From: Colwellia psychrerythraea | Lineage (GTDB): Bacteria; Pseudomonadota; Gammaproteobacteria; Enterobacterales; Alteromonadaceae | NCBI GenBank assembly: GCA_002163005.1 | Contig: MAAF01000070.1 | Location: 1 to 64,000 of the forward strand | Reading direction: 5' to 3' | Length of the DNA stretch: 64,000 bases | Part shown: one piece after another, positions 28,575 to 37,584 of the stretch | Layout: each line of letters opens with the position of its first letter | Position numbering within the stretch: position 1 is the stretch's first letter | Notes under the pieces: model-generated | Told to the model about the DNA's origin: nothing | What the model saw: only the letters and a program-made list of their open reading frames with translations | The model's database searches: none | Program-made: the position numbers and the translations under genes

Positions 28575-30035
28575 TTATGCATCTTTTCTCTGTAGACATC
28601 GTCCTCTGGGCTCATCACCTTCATGGAGCACAATGTCTGAATGCAAGAACTGTGCAGCCTCTGCTGAACCTTTCACTTTGGAGGCACTGCGTGCTAACAT
28701 TTCTGATTCAAACTCAGTTAACACACTTTTCCTTACTCCAGTTTCCCTCCATTGAGAAAAGGGTCTACATCCTTTTGATATCCCCCGAGCCAACGCAAGT
28801 GCATCCAGCAAAGCTTGATTCGCACCTTGTCCTTTGAATGGACTCATAGGGTGAGCAGCATCTCCTATCAGTGTCATTTTAGCTCCTTTCTCTAGCAATT
28901 CTGATTCGAGTAGGGCTCGGTCGTACACCGGATAACCAGAAACTTGAGCATCTAGAGTTGCCGCTAAAATCTGAGGAATGGGATCGTGCCACTGACATCT
29001 GCGACATGCTTCTTTCTTGAGTGCTTGAACCCCTAATGCACTCAATGCCTTAGCCTCTTCTTCTGGCATTGGGAAGCTAAGCTGCCACATTACCGAGTCT
29101 GAGGAATAAGGCATGATGTAGATCCGCTCATGTCCATTGGCGGTTTGGAATACCGTAGCCGAGTCCAGCAAAGAACTCTCAAGTCCATCGAGAGCTGCCA
29201 AAGGGCAAATACCCAAGATCACAATACAACCTAGGTACTGTAAAGGGGAAGTATGCTCACCAATCAATAACTTTCGCACCGAACTGCGAATACCATCGGC
29301 TCCCACTACAATATCTGCCTTGACGTTCTTTATCTTTCCGGCTACTTGAAAACTCAGATCAACAACTTGACCTTTGCATTCCATTGTACTTTCTTTAAAG
29401 TCGACTAACTGGTGGCCCCACTGTACAGCATCATGTCCACCAAGCTGTTCAAGCAGAGCTAAACGTAAAGACTGCCGTGCGATATGAATATTAGTGCGCT
29501 TGGGTGACTTTTTCGCATCTGACTGCAGCCATTTTCTGATCCCCCATTCACCAATCACTTTTCCTTCTGTGGTGTGAACCACATGTCTTGTTGAGATCAG
29601 ACCCTTATCTAACGATAAAATGCCCAATCCCTCGATTGCTTTACTTGCTTGTTGTAACGTGAGTCCATAGCCCTGAGAACGAGCATCAAAAGCGCTATCG
29701 CGTTCATAAAGTGTGAAGGGGATACCGCGGTGTAAACAAGCGACAGCCAAAGCCACTCCGCCGATACCACCACCAATAATAGCAACATGTGGGAACTGTT
29801 CTGTATCCGCTATAGGCTTGTTGGCAGACTGAACCAAGCCCGTTCCGCAACAATTCAAGCAATCATAAAGGTGACCCTTAGGCCGAACAGGAGCTGTGCC
29901 TTCGCTTTTCGTTTTTTCAAATAGATCCAATTCTCTTTGGTAGCGGAGTCGAACCTTCTTGCGTAACCTCATGCTTCTTTTGCCACGTCCCTGACATTCC
30001 CGACAAGTAGCCCAATTATCCTGTTCATTTTTCAA
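28575..30035 (-). CDS. FAD-dependent monooxygenase with N-terminal DnaJ-like zinc motifs
   Basis: A 486-residue protein. Residues 11-18 and 59-66 both match CxxCxGxG exactly (CRECQGRG, CLNCCGTG), the spacing used by DnaJ-type zinc centres, with a basic segment between them. From about residue 82 a group A flavin monooxygenase follows: IIGGGIGGVALAVACLHRG for FAD, VVGADGIRSSVR (the DG motif) and LIGDAAHPMSPFKGQGAN (the GD motif). Substrate is unknown. The start is TTG at 30035; an in-frame stop lies a few codons upstream. Base composition is visibly more GC-rich than the neighbours, and an IS scar lies 3' of it, which suggests transfer. Confidence 0.8.
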   Translation of the reverse strand: MKNEQDNWATCRECQGRGKRSMRLRKKVRLRYQRELDLFEKTKSEGTAPVRPKGHLYDCLNCCGTGLVQSANKPIADTEQFPHVAIIGGGIGGVALAVACLHRGIPFTLYERDSAFDARSQGYGLTLQQASKAIEGLGILSLDKGLISTRHVVHTTEGKVIGEWGIRKWLQSDAKKSPKRTNIHIARQSLRLALLEQLGGHDAVQWGHQLVDFKESTMECKGQVVDLSFQVAGKIKNVKADIVVGADGIRSSVRKLLIGEHTSPLQYLGCIVILGICPLAALDGLESSLLDSATVFQTANGHERIYIMPYSSDSVMWQLSFPMPEEEAKALSALGVQALKKEACRRCQWHDPIPQILAATLDAQVSGYPVYDRALLESELLEKGAKMTLIGDAAHPMSPFKGQGANQALLDALALARGISKGCRPFSQWRETGVRKSVLTEFESEMLARSASKVKGSAEAAQFLHSDIVLHEGDEPRGRCLQRKDA

Positions 30036-30239
30036 CGTTTTACTACCTTTCTATTTAACCAGATTTTTACTTTTTTCTATAAGGCTGATATAACCGATGC
30101 TAACCTAATGGTAATACTTTTGTGGCTTGGATAGCTATTCATGTATCAGGGCTTTAATTATAAATACTATTAAGTGCTACTGGAAGAGGCTATGCAGATT
30201 ATCACTTCAGTAAAAGCTAACTACGTCATATCTGTTTAG

Positions 30240-30280
30240 CTAACTTGATATATGCAATTATAAGGCATATATCAAGTTAG
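30240..30280. terminator. perfect 16-bp hairpin at the 3' end of the polysaccharide operon
   Basis: CTAACTTGATATATGC (30240-30255), a 9-base loop, and its exact complement at 30265-30280. It is 14 bp past the stop of the last minus-strand gene. There is no clear T-tract, so it may end transcription poorly or protect the transcript 3' end. Confidence 0.55.
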
Positions 30281-30293
30281 TATTAGCTAATAT

Positions 30294-31238
30294 TTATATA
30301 TGTTTGTAATGAATGGTATCTGCTAACCATTGACTCGTTTGTTGTATCCATGAAAGTCCGTATAGAGCAACTAAATGCTTAGGCTTTAATTTACAACGAG
30401 GATCTGATAATAGTTTTCTCGCTTGAGAAAAATGGCCATTACCAATATTAAGTTTTGCAAGATGGCACAAATGTGTCGCGCTATATTTAAGCATATATCT
30501 AGCCTTTTTTTCTTTTGTATTCTTTCTGGCTTCTTTCGTAATACGAACGCTAAAGCCGCACTCCGTTGATGGGATGTTAATTTTACTTGCTTGGTTTTGT
30601 GCATCTCTGTGATAAAGCAAATGAATATTAGGTGAATAGGCAATAGCAGCATTTAAAGCAACCCGACAAAATAAATCTTGGTCTTCACCAATAGGCTCAC
30701 TAAGCGGAAAACCACCAATTGATTCAAATAATGAGCGTTGAATTACCGCTGATGATACCATAAAAGGTAAATCACCTTTCGAGGCAATATTAAAGTAATC
30801 ATTTAATATTTCACCTTCAGGGTTAATATTTTTAAGTTTTATTTTAGCGTCACAATAATTGTTTTCAGATTCTACTATTTGATAGCGCGTACCAAAAAAC
30901 TGTGCTTGGGGGAACTTAACAATTAATCGTGCAACTTCGTCTAGAAATAATGGTAACCATTGGTCATCTGCATCTAAAAAGGCAATATATTCATGACTCG
31001 CTAAGGCAACACCGTTATTACGAGCCGCAGATACCCCCTGATTTTCCTGATGAACCAGCTTTACATTTTTTAAGTTAGCATTTTTGACTATGGCAGGTCC
31101 TTCATCTGTAGAGCCATCATCGATAACTATAATCTCTGCTGCCGGATACTTTTGCCACGCAATACTTTGTAGCGTTCTTAAAATATGTTCAGCTTTATTA
31201 AATAATGGAATAACTACGGTAAAATTTAAATTGTTCAT
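30294..31238 (-). CDS. family 2 glycosyltransferase
   Basis: A 314-residue inverting glycosyltransferase with a GT-A fold. It starts FTVVIPLFNKAEHILRTLQSI, has IVIDDGSTDEG for nucleotide-sugar binding, AARNNGV and the metal-binding DxD-type FLDADD, then GEDQDLFCR as the acceptor-side acid. It adds one sugar in polymer repeat-unit assembly; donor and acceptor cannot be told. Its first 41 bases overlap the end of the pyruvyltransferase gene, so the two are co-translated. GGAG lies 10 bp upstream of the start. Confidence 0.9.
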   Translation of the reverse strand: MNNLNFTVVIPLFNKAEHILRTLQSIAWQKYPAAEIIVIDDGSTDEGPAIVKNANLKNVKLVHQENQGVSAARNNGVALASHEYIAFLDADDQWLPLFLDEVARLIVKFPQAQFFGTRYQIVESENNYCDAKIKLKNINPEGEILNDYFNIASKGDLPFMVSSAVIQRSLFESIGGFPLSEPIGEDQDLFCRVALNAAIAYSPNIHLLYHRDAQNQASKINIPSTECGFSVRITKEARKNTKEKKARYMLKYSATHLCHLAKLNIGNGHFSQARKLLSDPRCKLKPKHLVALYGLSWIQQTSQWLADTIHYKHI

Positions 31239-32340
31239 TTTGAATACTCCAGTTAGATAAAGAATTTTTTAAAGCGTTGTCTACAGGTAAAGTCGGTTGT
31301 TGAAAGTTAGTTGAGATACCGAGTGTTATTTGCGAGACGATTTTTTCAATGTTTAGGTTAAATAAATCTATTTGATAGTCTTCTGGCATACCAACTTCGC
31401 TACACCAGCCTTTACATTTACTATGATAGTTAATAGATAAAACAGGGGTGTTAGCTAAGTAACCAAGAATAGAACCGTGTAAACGCATACTTAATATAGC
31501 TTTATAACCTGAAAGGTTGTTAAGTAACGCAATAGGGTTTGGATCATATTTTTTTATGCTCACGGGGATGTTTTTATCTAAACGGACAACAATATTGTTA
31601 TTGATTTTCCAATCACCTAATACGTTATGGCCGTTAAACTCTATTAGCGTTATAGGCTCGCCGGTCTGTTCATAAAGTTTGGTAATTAATTGAGCAAATT
31701 GTTTACATCTTTTTTCTTCTTCGACATTATCCGTTTTCCCCATGGCATCAATAGCAACTGAGCATAAGGTTAAGGCAATACCTTTACGTTTATTAGTCTT
31801 TGGCTTGTATTGATTCGAATATAATAACAATGGCGCTAAATCAAATGTTTTATGTACGTTTGCCTGAGGGGCAATGCTTTGCGCTATTTCTAAACTAATA
31901 TTATCTCTAACGCCTACGTAACCACATTCATTTAGAAATTTTGCACAAGACTGTTCAGCAGTGACAGAATTAAAGGGGCCGATACTAACACCTACCGCTA
32001 AGCTTTTTTTCTGGTTAGCTAAAGACATTAACTGCCTTTTTAGATTGATGTCGTTTTCGCTGTGTAACACTGAACCACCACCGAAAATGATACGTTTACT
32101 CTGAATGGCTGTTTTATAATGCAGTAACCTGTTTTGTCCTGGAAATTGCTGAGTAAACTTTAAAGGAAACTGATTATCACTTTGTGTTTCTCTGGTGTAA
32201 TCACCATATAAACCTACTTTAGTGTTATTACAACCCAGAATGTTTTTAGCGGCCCAAGCAGTGGCATACAGTAGGGCGTCATCACCGCTATTTCTCATGC
32301 CGTAATAACCGACTAAATAAGCATCATATTTCTTAAACAT
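31198..32340 (-). CDS. polysaccharide pyruvyl transferase family protein
   Basis: A 380-residue protein of the CsaB/WcaK type. It opens with YLVGYYGMRNSGDDALL (glycine-rich loop GxxNxGDxAL), has FGGGSVLHSE, VGVSIGPF and, near the C-terminus, SMRLHGSILGYLANTPVLSI, the conserved R-x-H. Members transfer pyruvate ketals from phosphoenolpyruvate to sugars and make the polymer acidic. It overlaps the upstream gene by 8 bp and the downstream gene by 41 bp. AGGAG precedes the ATG. Confidence 0.9.
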   Translation of the reverse strand: MFKKYDAYLVGYYGMRNSGDDALLYATAWAAKNILGCNNTKVGLYGDYTRETQSDNQFPLKFTQQFPGQNRLLHYKTAIQSKRIIFGGGSVLHSENDINLKRQLMSLANQKKSLAVGVSIGPFNSVTAEQSCAKFLNECGYVGVRDNISLEIAQSIAPQANVHKTFDLAPLLLYSNQYKPKTNKRKGIALTLCSVAIDAMGKTDNVEEEKRCKQFAQLITKLYEQTGEPITLIEFNGHNVLGDWKINNNIVVRLDKNIPVSIKKYDPNPIALLNNLSGYKAILSMRLHGSILGYLANTPVLSINYHSKCKGWCSEVGMPEDYQIDLFNLNIEKIVSQITLGISTNFQQPTLPVDNALKNSLSNWSIQNEQFKFYRSYSII

Positions 32341-33601
32341 ATTTTTCTCCTGATTTTAATGGGTTAAGCGCAATACCAATCCATACAAGTGCGGGCCAAT
32401 AAATAAAACTGAGAATTTCTAAGTTTTCAAAAAACGAGTAACAAATAAACACAACAACCATTAACGCTGCGGTATAACAAATTTGGCTTTTCAGGCTATT
32501 CCAAAACAAATAGATACTAGTAAAAGCTAAAGGAATTGCTAAGGCTAATAGCCCTACAATACCTTTTACAAATAACAAGCCGTACCAACTATGATGCGAG
32601 CCAATGGGCATGCTTTCAACAATCTTAGGGCCTTTTTCTACAATGCCATGACCCCAAATGGGGGCTTCTGATTCCCAGCGTTGCAATGCTAATACTTCTA
32701 AGGTATTACGTACGCGTGTTGAATGAGGCCGTGAAGCTTTGATATCTGCATAGCTATTGCTTAACCAATTAAATAAAGGCTCGCCTAATAATATGATGGC
32801 AGGAATAACTAAACCAATAAGGATTAATAACACGGGGTTTTTAAAATATTTATATAGGAAACATAACGGTGTTAAGGCGATATAAATAACCCATCCAGCC
32901 CGTGATTGAGATAACAAGCACATAACAAAACTACCTAACAAACCAGTCTTTCTCCAAAAAGCATCTTTTTCTTGGCAGGTGAAAATTAAAAATATACAAG
33001 CCATAAAACCTGCAGCTGGCGCCCAAGGGGTAAAAAACCGCCAACGTCCGGCGCCTGTTTCAGGGTTTAATCCGAATAAGCTCACTGTAAAAAACGTTTC
33101 GCCAGGGCCTCCAATGACTTTTAAGGGGGAAATAAATAAGTCGCCGTGAACACCAGCCTTATAAAGAACAAGGGTGACAACAGCGAAAATTAATGAATGG
33201 CATGAGACAATACATACGGCTCTAACGACTAATTGCGGCTTTATATCAACAAAGGCACCAATAAATAAAAATAGCGGCATCAGGGCCCAGCCTTTTGCCC
33301 AGCCAATAGATGATTTAATTGTTTTCGCTAGGCCTAAGTCCCAATTGGAATGCCCAATAAGTAAGGCTAATAGCATAAATGAACTTCCAATTATCCATAA
33401 CCAAACAATGGCAGGAATAATGGAAAACTTGTCTTTACCGTTGACATACCAGCGTAATAAAACCACGGCAAATATCAGCCAACCTAATACTGAACCCATA
33501 ATATAAAGACCACCAAAAGCGAAAAACGGATAGGTTAACGTTAACCCGAACCAGATTAATTTTTCTTCAGTAGAATTTGGATTAAGTTGTTTTGTTGTCA
33601 T
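32333..33601 (-). CDS. O-antigen polymerase/ligase-like membrane protein (Wzy_C type)
   Basis: An integral membrane protein of about 422 residues with 10-12 hydrophobic segments. It carries LSQSRAGWV and, in a large periplasmic loop, GSHHSWYGLLFVKGIVGL; these two elements are the marks of the O-antigen ligase/Wzy polymerase superfamily. In this locus it most likely polymerises repeat units flipped by Wzx. The ATG at 33601 is preferred over an in-frame TTG at 33631; neither has a clear ribosome site. Confidence 0.8.
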   Translation of the reverse strand: MTTKQLNPNSTEEKLIWFGLTLTYPFFAFGGLYIMGSVLGWLIFAVVLLRWYVNGKDKFSIIPAIVWLWIIGSSFMLLALLIGHSNWDLGLAKTIKSSIGWAKGWALMPLFLFIGAFVDIKPQLVVRAVCIVSCHSLIFAVVTLVLYKAGVHGDLFISPLKVIGGPGETFFTVSLFGLNPETGAGRWRFFTPWAPAAGFMACIFLIFTCQEKDAFWRKTGLLGSFVMCLLSQSRAGWVIYIALTPLCFLYKYFKNPVLLILIGLVIPAIILLGEPLFNWLSNSYADIKASRPHSTRVRNTLEVLALQRWESEAPIWGHGIVEKGPKIVESMPIGSHHSWYGLLFVKGIVGLLALAIPLAFTSIYLFWNSLKSQICYTAALMVVVFICYSFFENLEILSFIYWPALVWIGIALNPLKSGEKYV

Positions 33602-33806
33602 AGGAGTATCAGACCATATGTGATTAATCAAAAAGCTGTAATAAGCGTTTTGTGTTATTGCAGCTTACTTCGCCTATTGGCGAAAATGTTATTGTTACTC
33701 CTTAGTATTGCTAAAGGTGTGCCAAGAAGATTTTAATTATTCAATGTGTTGTTATTTATGGGGTATTTTGTTTTGTGTGGGTTTTGTTAAGAGCTAGGTA
33801 AGCCTG

Positions 33807-33847
33807 TGAATTGCAAAATAAAAAGGTTATTTTCATTTTGCAATTCA
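33807..33847. promoter_or_regulatory. 13-bp inverted repeat with 15-bp spacer, upstream of the wzy-like gene
   Basis: TGAATTGCAAAAT (33807-33819) and its exact complement ATTTTGCAATTCA (33835-33847) are separated by 15 bases. It lies about 205 bp upstream of the wzy-like ATG. The same core and the same spacer recur at 39014-39052, and a looser copy at 36703-36742. Confidence 0.7.
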
Positions 33848-33863
33848 TTATAATTGGTAGATA

Positions 33864-33880
33864 ATACCAATCCGTATAAG
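33864..33880. repeat. solo end of the dispersed repeat
   Basis: ATACCAATCCGTATAAG matches the terminal sequence of the element at 57101-57366. No body of the element is present. Confidence 0.6.
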
Positions 33881-33901
33881 TTAACAACTACTCAAACTAG
33901 T

Positions 33902-35293
33902 TCAGTCCTTTTTAAGTATAATTTTAATTAACTTTCTACGTTGCGATAAGATAATTAATCCTAAGGTGATAAATATAAACCCAGTTATTGCGCCAACAAA
34001 AGCAATAATGTTTTTAGGGCTACTCTGTTTCATTGGGTAAGATGGTGTTGTTAACATTTGCAGTACTGGGTAAGATGCAAAAACATCTGATTTACTCGCT
34101 TCAAGCCTTGCTGCTGCAGAAGTAAATATGGCTTCTGCCATGTTAAACTCTCTTTGTAAACGCTCTAATTCAACAATTTCTCGAGAGTAAATTTTTAATT
34201 GGTCTGCTAAATGTAGTGCTGAACGGCCTAAGTCTTCCAGCATTGACTCTTGGCCCTTTTGTTTTGCAAAAGCATCAATTAAATCAGCAAATAATCCAGA
34301 GCGTTTTGGGTTTAAATCTAAATTTAATGAGTTAAATATTTCATTAGAATTTACACCGTACATTTGGCTGCTTCTTTCGTTAATCGCAATACGGGTAAAA
34401 TTCAATCTTTTTTGTTGTGCTTTAACTTTAGGGTGATTAACGCCCCACCGTGAACTGTATTCGGTAAGTTGGGTTATGCTTTCTTTTAACTCAGTAATGT
34501 AGGCACGAAATTCTACATCAGATTGAAGTGCAAAAGCTTGTCCAGCTAACCTCGGCGATACACCTAGCTCTTCACTTAGTTGATATATATATTCTTGTAA
34601 TTGTTTTGCTTCGGCATTGACATAAAGGTGTTTTTCTCTAACACCAGAAAGGGTTCTCACCAATTGATCCATTTGGTCTGTTGAAACCACAATAGAACGT
34701 TGTTGAAAGTCAACAATGGCATTACGTGTTATGTTCATTCGTTCTCTATATTGGTCAAGCACTTGTTTAATACTTTGATCACGACGTAGCACTTCGTCGG
34801 CCCTTAAGTTACTTAGCTCATCTTGGAGAGACTCATATAAGGCAAGTGTTTTTTCTTGTGCTAACTCTTGACCATTAGCACTCATCTTAAGTGAAATAAT
34901 TGATGTTTGTTCGGTCAGTTTAATTTTAGGCTTACCAAGATCTTCTAGAGAAATATGTAATTTTTTTGCCGCACGTGCTCTTACGCCTCGGCTTGATAAC
35001 ATTTCTTTATAATTTACACGTGGGTTAAAGCTACCACCAGAAAAAGGCGTCGTAGTTTGTGACACAATTTGCCCAACATTAACCAAGGATACACTGTTAC
35101 TACTACCAGTACCGGGCAAGACCATTTCCATATCACTGGTAAATGAAGGAGCTGTATTTAAATAAATTAGCACAAGTAGCACAACCATTAAGTAAGAAAA
35201 TATACCCATAACCAAATAGGGCCGTTTCATTACCGTATATATTTTTGCTCTAAATAGTCCAAACTTTGTTAATGTAACAATAGGGTACTTCAT
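33902..35293 (-). CDS. Wzz/GumC-like chain-length or export-associated protein without kinase domain
   Basis: A 463-residue inner-membrane protein. One membrane segment lies near residues 27-47 and the second near 430-455, with a long helical periplasmic coiled coil between. The C-terminal part has the LTTPSYPMKQSSPKN proline-rich segment that leads into the second membrane helix in polysaccharide co-polymerases. There is no Walker motif or tyrosine cluster after the last helix, so the BY-kinase domain of Wzc is absent. AGGTGA precedes the ATG; it starts 7 bp after the wza-like stop. Confidence 0.88.
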   Translation of the reverse strand: MKYPIVTLTKFGLFRAKIYTVMKRPYLVMGIFSYLMVVLLVLIYLNTAPSFTSDMEMVLPGTGSSNSVSLVNVGQIVSQTTTPFSGGSFNPRVNYKEMLSSRGVRARAAKKLHISLEDLGKPKIKLTEQTSIISLKMSANGQELAQEKTLALYESLQDELSNLRADEVLRRDQSIKQVLDQYRERMNITRNAIVDFQQRSIVVSTDQMDQLVRTLSGVREKHLYVNAEAKQLQEYIYQLSEELGVSPRLAGQAFALQSDVEFRAYITELKESITQLTEYSSRWGVNHPKVKAQQKRLNFTRIAINERSSQMYGVNSNEIFNSLNLDLNPKRSGLFADLIDAFAKQKGQESMLEDLGRSALHLADQLKIYSREIVELERLQREFNMAEAIFTSAAARLEASKSDVFASYPVLQMLTTPSYPMKQSSPKNIIAFVGAITGFIFITLGLIILSQRRKLIKIILKKD

Positions 35294-35300
35294 AAATCAC

Positions 35301-36578
35301 CTATAATAATTTGAATGGAATAATAAGATCAGTAAGGGTTTTGGCAATATCTCGATAATTGGTAATATCTGAGTCGTAACAAGCAATTGCATCATTGGGC
35401 ATAAGGTAAGGGTTAATTTGCCCTTTATTCGGCATTGTCATCAACTGTTCCACTGAACGTTCGACTACTTGTGTTTCGCCCGTTATCGGGTTTTTACTTG
35501 CGAGTACAACTCTACGTGCTGCATTAGTCCATTCTTTACCACCAACGCAATTAGCAGAAACAGCTGCCTGAAGTAAACGAGTGCCATAAGGCAGATTTGT
35601 TGAAAATCGTCCAATAGCGGCACTAGAGTTATCGCCTGAAGAATCAATCAGATTAGACATAAATACACGAAAACCTTTAGGTGTAATTTGACTTGGTCTA
35701 ACTAAATGAGCTTGAAAACAACCAGTACTAGGTACTATTACTCGGTCACCTGCGACTAAGGGATAATCCGTAACTAGGTTACCACTTAGCATACCTGTCA
35801 TATCTATCTGTACTTGCCAGCCATTACGTATCAGCATTATTTGATCTAATTTTGCATCAGGTCTAATACCTGATGCTGCTCTAATCGCTTCAGATAATAA
35901 ACGTGTGGTTGAATAATCACCGTAAGCTTCTAAATGTTCAGAATTTTGAACACCGGTAGGTTTCTTATTGATCAATACGGTACCTGGTTGAAAAACAGCA
36001 CCCGCAACAGCTACTTCAATTGATGACCAATTCAACACGTGAATGGTTACGCTCGCACTAGCAGGTTGAAATATTTCTGCCCTAACTAGAGCAAGTTCAA
36101 TTTTGGCTTCCAATTTATTGGTTGTCGCTCCGCCAGCCTCAATAACACCAATAATCGGTAATTTGACATAACCTGCATTATCAACAATGTAGCGACCATT
36201 AAAGCCTTCGCCATCTTCTATAATCACTTCCACTAAATCTCCAGGACTTAACAGTAAACCTTGTGCCAGAATAGGATCGTTTTTGGCAGAAGCTTTCATG
36301 TTTGACATGTTTAAATTTATTGGCTTATCAGTTCTATAGTTTAATGCGGCACCCATATTTTGAAACCGACTACAATTTAAACCATCAGCAAAGACACTAT
36401 CTGGTGCTTTTTCATGAATAAAGTCATCACCATTATCTGCAGGCATGCCATAAAATCGAAGCGCGGACTTATCCATATCTTCTGAAGAATGCCTAGCACA
36501 ACCATGTGAAAGCAAAGCTGCTAGCAAGGTAATAAGTACTGGTATCATTTTGTAATTTTTAAATGTGTGATACAGCAT
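35301..36578 (-). CDS. Wza-like polysaccharide export lipoprotein
   Basis: An outer-membrane export protein of 425 residues. The lipobox LLSHGC follows a short hydrophobic signal. The polysaccharide-export domain begins near LLSPGDLVEVIIEDGEGFNGRYIVDNAGYVKLPIIG, and SLBB-type segments follow (VAVAGAVFQPGTV, LVAGDRVIVP). The ATG at 36578 is chosen because GGAG sits 6 bp upstream; a GTG at 36590 would put that site inside the gene. It is longer than Wza (about 379). Translation runs on into the Wzz-like gene. Confidence 0.88.
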   Translation of the reverse strand: MLYHTFKNYKMIPVLITLLAALLSHGCARHSSEDMDKSALRFYGMPADNGDDFIHEKAPDSVFADGLNCSRFQNMGAALNYRTDKPINLNMSNMKASAKNDPILAQGLLLSPGDLVEVIIEDGEGFNGRYIVDNAGYVKLPIIGVIEAGGATTNKLEAKIELALVRAEIFQPASASVTIHVLNWSSIEVAVAGAVFQPGTVLINKKPTGVQNSEHLEAYGDYSTTRLLSEAIRAASGIRPDAKLDQIMLIRNGWQVQIDMTGMLSGNLVTDYPLVAGDRVIVPSTGCFQAHLVRPSQITPKGFRVFMSNLIDSSGDNSSAAIGRFSTNLPYGTRLLQAAVSANCVGGKEWTNAARRVVLASKNPITGETQVVERSVEQLMTMPNKGQINPYLMPNDAIACYDSDITNYRDIAKTLTDLIIPFKLL

Positions 36579-36702
36579 AATATTCTCCACGACGACGTTA
36601 ACTATACAAACAGTAATTGCACTTAACGTACCAAGTGTGCTTTATGTATTAGTTATTGTTTTTAATGGTTTTTATGTTTGATGATAGAGGGGGTTTAATC
36701 GT

Positions 36703-36742
36703 GTTTTGCAATGTGCAATACGTTTTCTTTATTTTGCAAAAT
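36703..36742. promoter_or_regulatory. imperfect copy of the TTGCAAAAT inverted repeat, upstream of wza
   Basis: TTTTGCAATG near 36704-36713 and the self-complementary ATTTTGCAAAAT at 36731-36742, with a third GCAATA between them. The centres are 28 bp apart, against 27 in the two perfect copies. It is about 125-165 bp upstream of the wza-like ATG. The remaining gap to 36903 holds one hairpin (36846-36878). Confidence 0.5.
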
Positions 36743-36845
36743 GCTATTTCAAGGAAATAGCCAAAATAGGTAGGAATGCATAGTAAAAAAGTGAATTGAT
36801 AATGAGTTTTATCAATTCACTTTAACCGTTACATAGCTAATGTTT

Positions 36846-36878
36846 TATACCCAGGCATCTTCAAGTGGCTTGGGTATA
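36846..36878. repeat. dispersed hairpin, TATACCCA type
   Basis: TATACCCAGGC, an 11-base loop, GCTTGGGTATA. It is a shorter relative of the hairpin at 48358-48404. Lying 26 bp after the stop of the sugar transferase gene, it may also help end that transcript. Confidence 0.7.
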
Positions 36879-36903
36879 ATTATGCTATTTCGCCAAGAGG
36901 TTA

Positions 36904-37584
36904 TTAATAAGCACCTTTTGCACTTAACACGGCAGGAATGGTGAGTGCTATTATTTTACAATCCATTAAAAAGCTTTGTTGCATAATATAGGTTTTGTCT
37001 AACTGTAATTGCTCTTCAAAATTAGTATCTGCTCGGCCAGATATTTGCCATAAACCAGTGAGCCCCGGCTTGGTAAACAATCTTGTTTGAACGACATTAT
37101 CATATTCATAAGTTTCAATAGATAATGCAGGTCTAGGTCCAACCAAACACATATCTCCTCTAATAATATTAAATAACTGTGGGATCTCATCTATTGAGTA
37201 TTTTCTGATAAACTGCCCAACTTTGGTAATTCTTGGGTCATTAATATACTTTTTACAAACACCTTCACGAGAGCTTTGTGTAGGATCCGGCTCATGATAA
37301 TTAGGGTCTGTTTTTAAATACATAGAACGGAACTTATACATTTTGAAATGTCGACCGTTCTCACCCACTCTTGTTTGAGAGAATAAGGCACTACCTGAGC
37401 TTTCAGTTTTGATCAAAATGAGCACTAATAAAAGTAATGGGCTTATCAATAGTAACGCAATGAGTGCAACTGTTTGTTGTAAGATAACCGGGATCCCTTT
37501 ATGTTTATAATTTTTATCAATGACTTTGTCAGTACTAGTAAATAAAGCGTTATTTTTAACGTGTTGTAAAATTTGAATAGCCAT
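36904..37584 (-). CDS. undecaprenyl-phosphate sugar phosphotransferase (initiating, short ExoY type)
   Basis: A 226-residue monotopic enzyme that loads the first sugar phosphate onto undecaprenyl phosphate. It has one hydrophobic hairpin (about residues 37-60), then MYKFRSMYLKTDP, the basic and catalytic Arg-Asp region SIDEIPQLFNIIRGDMCLVGPRPA, and KPGLTGLWQISGR. All family motifs are present, in contrast to the fused domain encoded just upstream. Its ATG overlaps the upstream stop by one base (TAATG), and AGGGG is well placed. Confidence 0.93.
   Translation of the reverse strand: MAIQILQHVKNNALFTSTDKVIDKNYKHKGIPVILQQTVALIALLLISPLLLLVLILIKTESSGSALFSQTRVGENGRHFKMYKFRSMYLKTDPNYHEPDPTQSSREGVCKKYINDPRITKVGQFIRKYSIDEIPQLFNIIRGDMCLVGPRPALSIETYEYDNVVQTRLFTKPGLTGLWQISGRADTNFEEQLQLDKTYIMQQSFLMDCKIIALTIPAVLSAKGAY

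Noticed and set aside
28565-28837. A plus-strand frame across the 3' end of the monooxygenase gene.
   Set aside because: It lies almost wholly antisense to a well-supported gene and shows no family features.
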